From Oligoflexia bacterium (GTDB lineage: Bacteria > Myxococcota_A > UBA796 > UBA2385), in assembly GCA_013152105.1 (NCBI GenBank), contig JAADHA010000023.1, forward strand, positions 1-12,686: 12,686 nt of DNA. The letters are read 5' to 3'. Under the pieces are notes generated by a model. The model saw only the letters and a program-made list of their open reading frames with translations. It ran no database searches and was not told the DNA's origin. The position numbers and the translations under genes were made by a program. Below are positions 7,929 through 12,686 of this stretch, one piece after another (position 1 is the stretch's first letter; every line of letters starts with the position of its first letter).

Positions 7929-10900
7929 ATGCTCGGAAGCCTCATCGTCGCCTTGGCCCTGGCCACCAGCCCAGCGCAAGCGTCATCCATTCCGCACGCG
8001 AACTTCGACCTGAAGCTGGATGAGTACACCATCCAGTCCCAGGACTACCGCTTCCCCAGCGGACTGCGGGTTCTTTTCCAGGAAGACCACACCCAGCCGA
8101 TCGTCTCCATCACCAACTGGCTGGACCGGGGATCCCTCTACGACGGCACCAACGCCGCTGGCGAGTCAACCGAGGGCCTGGCCCACGAAATCGAGCACCT
8201 CAACTTTCGGGCAAGGCACGACACCGGGCTCAAGAACTGGGATGTCATCAACCAACTTGGCGGCATCCTCAACGCCTCTACCTCGCGCGAGTGGACCAAC
8301 TACATGACCGTCGCGCCCGTGGACGCGACGATCCCGCTGATGCGGATCGAAGCGCTGCGCCTCGCGGACACTCTAGAGGGTGTCACGGCTGACGATGTCG
8401 AAGCCGAGAAGTCCATCGTCCGCAACGAACTGCGCATGGGCTACGAGATGGGCGCCAACGGCTCGCCGGCCTTCCGCACCGCCTTGCTCTACCTGCCCAA
8501 GCTGCTCTTTCCGCCCGGCTACCCCTACCAGAACACAACCATCGGCTCTCACGAGACGATCTCGCACATCGATCTGGCCTCGGCCCAGCGCTTCGTCCAT
8601 GACAACTATCGCCCCGAGTTCAGCACCATCGCGGTGGTGGGTGACCTGGACCTGCAGCACGGCAACGGCATGGGGATGATCTTCGAAGCATTCCAGGACG
8701 TCGAGTGGCTGCTGATGGCCCCCGACGACGCAGAAGCGTACAAGAAACTCACCACGCTCGACGACAAACGCGCCTTCATGAACGATGTCTGGCTGCCCAA
8801 GCTCAAGGCATTCCTTGAAAAGACCATGACGGAAGCGGCAAAGCCGCGGGTCCATTGTGACGCGCGCCCCGAACCGCCCCCCCTCTTCGACGCCAAGACC
8901 ATCACGGTCCAGGGGATGGTGGACAACCCGACGGCGGTCGTCGCCTGGTCCCTGCCCGGCGGCTACTGCAGCGACGACACGCTCAAGTACGTGCTGTCCT
9001 CGATGTTGCAGAACTCGATCGCCTACATCCTCGACCCCACCTACGACCCGCTGGACGAAAACCAGGAGATCGAGGGCGTCGGCTGCTCCGCGGACATCGA
9101 CCGGCAGGCGACCCAGTTGGTCTGTGTCATCGAACAAGGCTCGGCCAGCAAGCTCGCACCCGAGAAGCTCATCTCCCGCGCCGCCGACGCCGTCTACAGG
9201 GTCTGGGCACCGGTCGATCCCGGCACCGCCAACGCCCAGGCGCTGAACAACAGCTTCGCCCAGGCGCGCCTGTCTTTCATGTCCAGCACCCTGAGCCAGA
9301 CCGACAACATCGCCAGCCTGTACGGGCGCTCCTTCTTCGTCAGCCAGCACGCCCACTACACCGGCAGCCCCAACTACTTCTCGGACTCGATCCGCGACTT
9401 CAGCGGCATCGCCCTGTCACCAGTCCAAAAGATGGCCCAGAAGTACCTGACCCGCGACCGCATGGCCAGCATGATCATCGAGCCCATGGACGAAGAAAAG
9501 CGCGAGCAGATCGAGGCCAGCTCCAGCACGGCGGACAAGAGCAACAAGGTCAGCGCCAACCACCGGGCCAAGGAAGACAGCAGCCGCCAGCTCTTCTCGA
9601 CCGAGTCCCTGACGCCAGAAGCGATCGAGCGCGTCACCGTCATGCCGGACATCAACGAGATGCGCACCGTTACCCTGGACAATGGGCTGGACGTGGTCAT
9701 CATGAACCACGGCGAAGCTCCCCTGGTAAAGGTCGGCCTTCGGGTCAACGGCAGTGGCGCCGAAGAGCCTGTTCACGGTCTCAATCGTCTCGCCAACGCG
9801 CTCAACATCACCGGCGAGACCACCACCGAAGACCCGACCGCCCAGACCCTCAAAGTCGCCGGCTCTGTCGGCTACCTCGATGGCAACACCCTCTACGCCA
9901 GCGGCAGCTCAGGCAACCTCGACGCCCTGCTCGAAAAGGTCCGCTGGCATGTCCAGGACTACGACTGGCAGATGGCCCGCAAGGCGCAACTGCTGAAGAA
10001 GTGGGCCAGCTCCGCAAAGAACGATGGCGACGAACCCGAGACTTGGGCCAGCCGTATGCGTGGTGAGCGGGTGCTGGTCGGATCTCCCTATGGCGAGTGG
10101 ACGACCCCCGAAGAATACCAAGCGATGTCCAGTATCGGCCTCGCCGATATCAAGAATTGGATCTTCAAGAAGTGGCAGCCGGCCAACGCCTATCTGGTCG
10201 TCGTCGGCAAGATCGACGACATGGATGCGGCCGAGAAGCTGGTCCATGACTACTTTGACTCGTGGAAATATCGGGGGGGTTCCGAACCGGGCGCCATCCC
10301 ACCCATCCCCGCCCCAACGGCCCAACCCGACCGCCAGGTGCTGTTGTTCGACAAGCCGGTCGCGACCCAGTCCAAGGTCACCCTGGCCTGCCAGCTTCGC
10401 CGCGACAGCGACAGCGACGATGCCCGCACCATGGTCATCGGAAAGGCTTTGACCTTCTACGCCTTCGAGCGTCTGCGCGAAGAGAAGGGCCTGACCTATG
10501 GCGCCTACGCCTACCCTCGCATGATGCGCGGCAACACCACCGAGCTCTTCATCAGCTCGGTCATCCAGAACAACGGCGCCGCCTTTGGTGTCAAGACCAT
10601 GCTCGACATCGTGGCAGAAGCCAAGGCGGGGCTGCCAAAGGGCCTCATCGCCACCAACAAGTGGAATGTAGGCCGCACCATGGTCAGCACGCAGCAGTCC
10701 GGCGACCAGATGCTGTCGACCATCCTGGGCGCGACTCGGGAAAACCTGTCCTACTTCGAACACTTCCCCAAGGATCTGGCGTCGATCGACGCCGCGTCCA
10801 TCGAAGAAGCCATGACCCCCTGCGCCGGTCACGAGGTCGTGACCGTCGTCGGACCACTCGACGAATTGCAGCCGCAGTTCGACGACGCTGGAATTCCCTA

Positions 10901-11063
10901 TGAAGTCGTCGACTGGGAAGCGCTGTATACCGCACAGCTCGACAAGGGTGAGCTCAAGAAGTACCAGAAGAAGAAGGCCGAAGACGCCAAGAAGAAGGCC
11001 GAGAAGAACGCGAGCAAGACCGACGCGGGCAAGACCGACGCGGGCAAGACCGACGCCAAGTAG
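7929..11063 (+). CDS. Secreted M16 family zinc metallopeptidase, catalytic and non-catalytic halves fused
   Basis: 1044 residues. Residues 1-18 are a signal peptide (likely cut after AQA). The first half, about 36-520, is a complete M16 (pitrilysin/insulinase) unit: the inverted zinc motif HEIEH (86-90) gives ligands His86 and His90 and base Glu89, and Glu167 lies 77 residues after His90, the family spacing for the third ligand. The second half, about 575-995, repeats the fold but has HGLNR (616-620) in place of HxxEH. It keeps the R/Y motif LREEKGLTYGAY (849-860) typical of the substrate-binding, non-catalytic partner. Many bacteria encode these as two proteins. The tail (1008-1044) is Lys-rich and ends in KTDAG repeats. 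It probably degrades peptides in the periplasm or outside the cell. ATG 7929 has AGGAG eight bases upstream; the frame extends to 7782 without conserved residues. It is divergent from gltA. Confidence 0.93.
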   Translation: MLGSLIVALALATSPAQASSIPHANFDLKLDEYTIQSQDYRFPSGLRVLFQEDHTQPIVSITNWLDRGSLYDGTNAAGESTEGLAHEIEHLNFRARHDTGLKNWDVINQLGGILNASTSREWTNYMTVAPVDATIPLMRIEALRLADTLEGVTADDVEAEKSIVRNELRMGYEMGANGSPAFRTALLYLPKLLFPPGYPYQNTTIGSHETISHIDLASAQRFVHDNYRPEFSTIAVVGDLDLQHGNGMGMIFEAFQDVEWLLMAPDDAEAYKKLTTLDDKRAFMNDVWLPKLKAFLEKTMTEAAKPRVHCDARPEPPPLFDAKTITVQGMVDNPTAVVAWSLPGGYCSDDTLKYVLSSMLQNSIAYILDPTYDPLDENQEIEGVGCSADIDRQATQLVCVIEQGSASKLAPEKLISRAADAVYRVWAPVDPGTANAQALNNSFAQARLSFMSSTLSQTDNIASLYGRSFFVSQHAHYTGSPNYFSDSIRDFSGIALSPVQKMAQKYLTRDRMASMIIEPMDEEKREQIEASSSTADKSNKVSANHRAKEDSSRQLFSTESLTPEAIERVTVMPDINEMRTVTLDNGLDVVIMNHGEAPLVKVGLRVNGSGAEEPVHGLNRLANALNITGETTTEDPTAQTLKVAGSVGYLDGNTLYASGSSGNLDALLEKVRWHVQDYDWQMARKAQLLKKWASSAKNDGDEPETWASRMRGERVLVGSPYGEWTTPEEYQAMSSIGLADIKNWIFKKWQPANAYLVVVGKIDDMDAAEKLVHDYFDSWKYRGGSEPGAIPPIPAPTAQPDRQVLLFDKPVATQSKVTLACQLRRDSDSDDARTMVIGKALTFYAFERLREEKGLTYGAYAYPRMMRGNTTELFISSVIQNNGAAFGVKTMLDIVAEAKAGLPKGLIATNKWNVGRTMVSTQQSGDQMLSTILGATRENLSYFEHFPKDLASIDAASIEEAMTPCAGHEVVTVVGPLDELQPQFDDAGIPYEVVDWEALYTAQLDKGELKKYQKKKAEDAKKKAEKNASKTDAGKTDAGKTDAK
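11016..11060 (+). repeat. 15-bp tandem repeat at the 3' end of the M16 gene
   Basis: Two identical 15-bp units (11016-11030 and 11031-11045) and a third that diverges at its end (11046-11060) encode KTDAG, KTDAG and KTDAK just before the stop. It forms a low-complexity tail. Confidence 0.85.
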
Positions 11064-11084
11064 GCGACGCACGCAGTCGACAAA

Positions 11085-11158
11085 ACATGGGGCACTACGC
11101 TACAGTGTGGCGATTCGCTACACCAGAATGCCACACCCCACCCGCCATCGCCCCATGT
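11085..11158 (+). promoter_or_regulatory. Nested inverted repeats, candidate enhancer (activator-binding) site
   Basis: An outer pair, ACATGGGGC (11085-11093) and GCCCCATGT (11150-11158), is a perfect 9-bp inverted repeat. An inner pair, GTGTGGC (11105-11111) and GCCACAC (11130-11136), is a perfect 7-bp one. Both are centred near 11121, about 78 bases before the predicted transcript start of the downstream sigma-54 promoter, which is a usual place for an enhancer-binding-protein site. A smaller imperfect palindrome (11105-11123) and a direct repeat CGCTACA (11098-11104, 11116-11122) overlap it. The outer pair could instead act as a hairpin behind the M16 gene, but no U-run follows. Confidence 0.5.
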
Positions 11159-11172
11159 GGGCACCCTTGCGC

Positions 11173-11188
11173 TGGCACGTCCCTTGCT
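11173..11188 (+). promoter_or_regulatory. Sigma-54 (RpoN) -24/-12 promoter
   Basis: TGGCACG, four bases, then TTGCT: an exact match to the sigma-54 consensus TGGCACG-N4-TTGCW, with C before it as preferred. The invariant GG is at 11174-11175 and GC at 11186-11187. The start of transcription would be near 11199, about 49 bases before the GTG of the next gene. It stands in an intergenic region and points at that gene. Confidence 0.85.
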
Positions 11189-11247
11189 TGGCGACCGGGC
11201 AGCAGCCGACCCTCGACTGCAATCCCCCGCCAACCACAGGAAGACCC

Positions 11248-11595
11248 GTGACCATTCACGCACGCGTACGTGTCGGCGACCTCATGGAGGAGCACCCGGA
11301 GGTCGATGAAGTCTTGGAGAACTACGATATCGAGGCGACCGACGAGGTCATGGCGATGACCCTCAAGCAGCTCTGCCGTTCAGAGGGGGTGAACTACTGG
11401 GAGATCAAGGCGGACATCGTCGAGGCGGTGGGCTGGGACGGCTCGGCCGAGTATGACGCCAGCGACGACGAAGACGACGAGGATGATTGGCTCGATAACG
11501 ACGACGACAAGGACCAGGATGAGGACATCCCAGATGCCGATGTCGACCCTGACGATGACGGCGACGACGACGACGACGACGATGATGATGACTGA
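11248..11595 (+). CDS. Small DUF1858-like protein with highly acidic C-terminal tail
   Basis: 115 residues. Residues 1-62 resemble the DUF1858/ScdA-N type small helical domain: a beta start (TIHARVRVGDL), EEHPEVDEVLENYDIEA and a later segment TLKQLCRSEGVNYWEIKADI. Many members have cysteines after the 'GI' turn; here that place reads EATDEV, and only Cys43 remains. Residues 68-115 contain about 34 Asp or Glu and end in ten Asp, so the protein is extremely acidic. No signal peptide or membrane segment is seen, so it is probably cytoplasmic. I choose GTG 11248 because AGGAA lies six bases upstream and the domain needs these residues; ATG 11284 would cut into it. It is preceded by a sigma-54 promoter and followed after 95 bp by a sigma-54 activator. 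The function is unknown; the acidic tail could mimic nucleic acid, bind cations or bind a basic partner. Confidence 0.8.
   Translation: MTIHARVRVGDLMEEHPEVDEVLENYDIEATDEVMAMTLKQLCRSEGVNYWEIKADIVEAVGWDGSAEYDASDDEDDEDDWLDNDDDKDQDEDIPDADVDPDDDGDDDDDDDDDD
11563..11592 (+). repeat. GAY trinucleotide run encoding ten Asp
   Basis: Six GAC, three GAT and one GAC codon stand directly before the stop. The run of six identical triplets could slip in replication and change tail length without shifting frame. Confidence 0.9.
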
Positions 11596-11690
11596 GCCGA
11601 GCGTCCGCCGGGCCCGCCCTCCAAGGCCCCGGCCCGCACAACAGCGGCTGGGTCCTGGTAGCTCCAGATGAATCGTCCGGGCTGCTGGTA

Positions 11691-12686
11691 ATGGACGCTC
11701 GCGGTCGCTTGCTGCTGATCGATGACCAGACGGGCGAGACCGCGCGCATCATCCCCTCCCTCCGCCAACGGGGCTACCGCATCGCCACGGCGAGCACGGT
11801 GGAGCGGGCGGTACGCCAGGTGACTCGGGACCGCTGGGATTGTCTTCTCGTGGGACCAAGCCCAGGTGGGGCCGACCCAATCGACGCGCTCAGGCAGCTC
11901 TCAACCGCCACGGATGCACCAATCCTGTTGCTGGCACCCGGCTCCAGCCCCGAGCTGTTCGACCAGGCGACCCGCACCGGTGCCTTCGCCGTCCTGTCCA
12001 CCCCCACGGACCCACATGCCCTTGACCTGACCCTGGACCGCGCGCTGGAGCATGTCGCCCTGCGCCGCGAGCTGGAGCGACTCGAAGAGGTCGTCCGCTC
12101 GTCGGGACCCTTCGAAGGCCTGCTGGGCACAAGCCCGGCCATGCAGCGGCTCTACACGGTCCTCGAGAGAGCGGCTGAGAGCAGCGTTCCCGTCTTGCTC
12201 ACCGGCGAGAGCGGGACCGGCAAGGAGCTGGTCGCCCGCGCCCTGCACCAGCGGGGTGCCCGTTCATCGGGACCCTTCGTCCCGGTAAACCTGGCCGCCA
12301 TTCCCGATGGCCTGCTGGAGAGCGAGCTGTTCGGCCACGCACGAGGCGCCTTCACGGATGCGCGCAGCGCCCGCCGCGGGCTCTTCTCCCAGGCAAACGG
12401 CGGGACGCTCTTCCTGGACGAGGTCGGCGAGCTGTCAACCGCGCTGCAGCCCAAGCTTCTTCGCGCCCTGCAAGAGCGCACGGTACGCCCGGTTGGTGGC
12501 GACCACGAGATCCCGTTTGACGCACGCATCGTGGCCGCAACCAACCAGGACGTGCAGCACATGGTCTCCCAGGGCACCATGCGGCGCGATGTCTACTACC
12601 GACTGGCTGTGATCCAGGTGGAGCTTCCGCCCCTGCGCGCCCGCGGCGGAGACGTCCTGGTGCTGGCGGAACACTTCCTGTCCGAT
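11691..12686 (+). CDS. Sigma-54-dependent transcriptional activator with degenerate receiver domain (partial)
   Basis: The first 332 residues are present; the gene runs off the right edge. Residues about 6-120 look like a response-regulator receiver: Asp11-Asp12 of the acidic pocket remain, but the phospho-acceptor place reads LLVGPSPG with Gly55 instead of Asp, the conserved Thr place reads LLLAPG and the conserved Lys place reads VLSTPT. A helical linker (115-136) leads to the AAA+ domain from about 143: Walker A GESGTGKE (172-179), sigma-54 contact loop GAFTDA (219-224; the classical form is GAFTGA), Walker B GGTLFLDE (237-244), sensor AATN (282-285) and the Arg-finger region MRRDVYYRL (297-305). 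It remodels sigma-54 RNA polymerase at -24/-12 promoters using ATP. The HTH domain must lie beyond the window. ATG 11691 is the only ATG after an in-frame stop at 11589; its ribosome binding site is weak, so coupling to the upstream gene is possible. Confidence 0.92.
   Translation, partial: MDARGRLLLIDDQTGETARIIPSLRQRGYRIATASTVERAVRQVTRDRWDCLLVGPSPGGADPIDALRQLSTATDAPILLLAPGSSPELFDQATRTGAFAVLSTPTDPHALDLTLDRALEHVALRRELERLEEVVRSSGPFEGLLGTSPAMQRLYTVLERAAESSVPVLLTGESGTGKELVARALHQRGARSSGPFVPVNLAAIPDGLLESELFGHARGAFTDARSARRGLFSQANGGTLFLDEVGELSTALQPKLLRALQERTVRPVGGDHEIPFDARIVAATNQDVQHMVSQGTMRRDVYYRLAVIQVELPPLRARGGDVLVLAEHFLSD

Noticed and set aside
8373..9356. Open frame of 327 codons on the minus strand inside the M16 gene
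   Set aside because: Antisense to a well-supported peptidase frame; the product is a Val/Gly/Asp/Leu-rich shadow translation.
11596..11690. Separate promoter or terminator between the acidic protein gene and the activator
   Set aside because: I found only irregular GC-rich runs, no stable hairpin with a T-run and no -24/-12 or -35/-10 pair, so co-transcription is the simpler reading.

Overview
This is a GC-rich window (roughly two thirds G+C by eye). It looks like chromosomal DNA of a Gram-negative bacterium, most likely a Myxococcota or other former-Deltaproteobacteria lineage. That placement is an inference. It rests on a citrate synthase with eukaryote-type motifs, secreted proteins with signal peptides, a possible outer-membrane barrel domain, and a sigma-54 enhancer-binding protein next to a consensus -24/-12 promoter. 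No tRNA, rRNA, CRISPR array, insertion sequence or phage gene was seen.

Layout. Bases 1-141 may hold the 3' end of a plus-strand gene that runs off the left edge (weak call). Bases 176-7719 on the minus strand are a compact TCA-cycle operon read right to left: gltA (citrate synthase), icd (NADP-type isocitrate dehydrogenase, GTG start), sucC and sucD (succinyl-CoA synthetase beta and alpha). It is followed 50 bp later by a secreted 5'-nucleotidase-like protein that has lost its metal-binding residues and carries a barrel-like C-terminal domain. The icd/sucC and sucC/sucD junctions are both 10 bp long, and in each the Shine-Dalgarno sequence overlaps the upstream stop codon. A 9-bp perfect hairpin lies between gltA and icd.

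Bases 7720-7928 are a divergent intergenic region. Bases 7929-11063 on the plus strand encode a 1044-residue secreted M16 zinc peptidase that joins a catalytic half (HEIEH) and a non-catalytic half (R/Y motif) in one chain, ending in a Lys-rich repeat tail.

Bases 11064-12686 form the most interesting part. A sigma-54 promoter that matches the consensus exactly (11173-11188) sits below nested inverted repeats centred near 11121. It drives a 115-residue DUF1858-like protein with an extremely acidic tail ending in ten Asp. Then, 95 bp on and in the same direction, comes a sigma-54 activator whose receiver domain lacks the phospho-acceptor Asp and whose sigma-54 contact loop reads GAFTDA. The activator runs off the right edge. 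Together these look like a small, possibly self-activating sigma-54 regulatory module whose input is not ordinary phosphorylation (inference).
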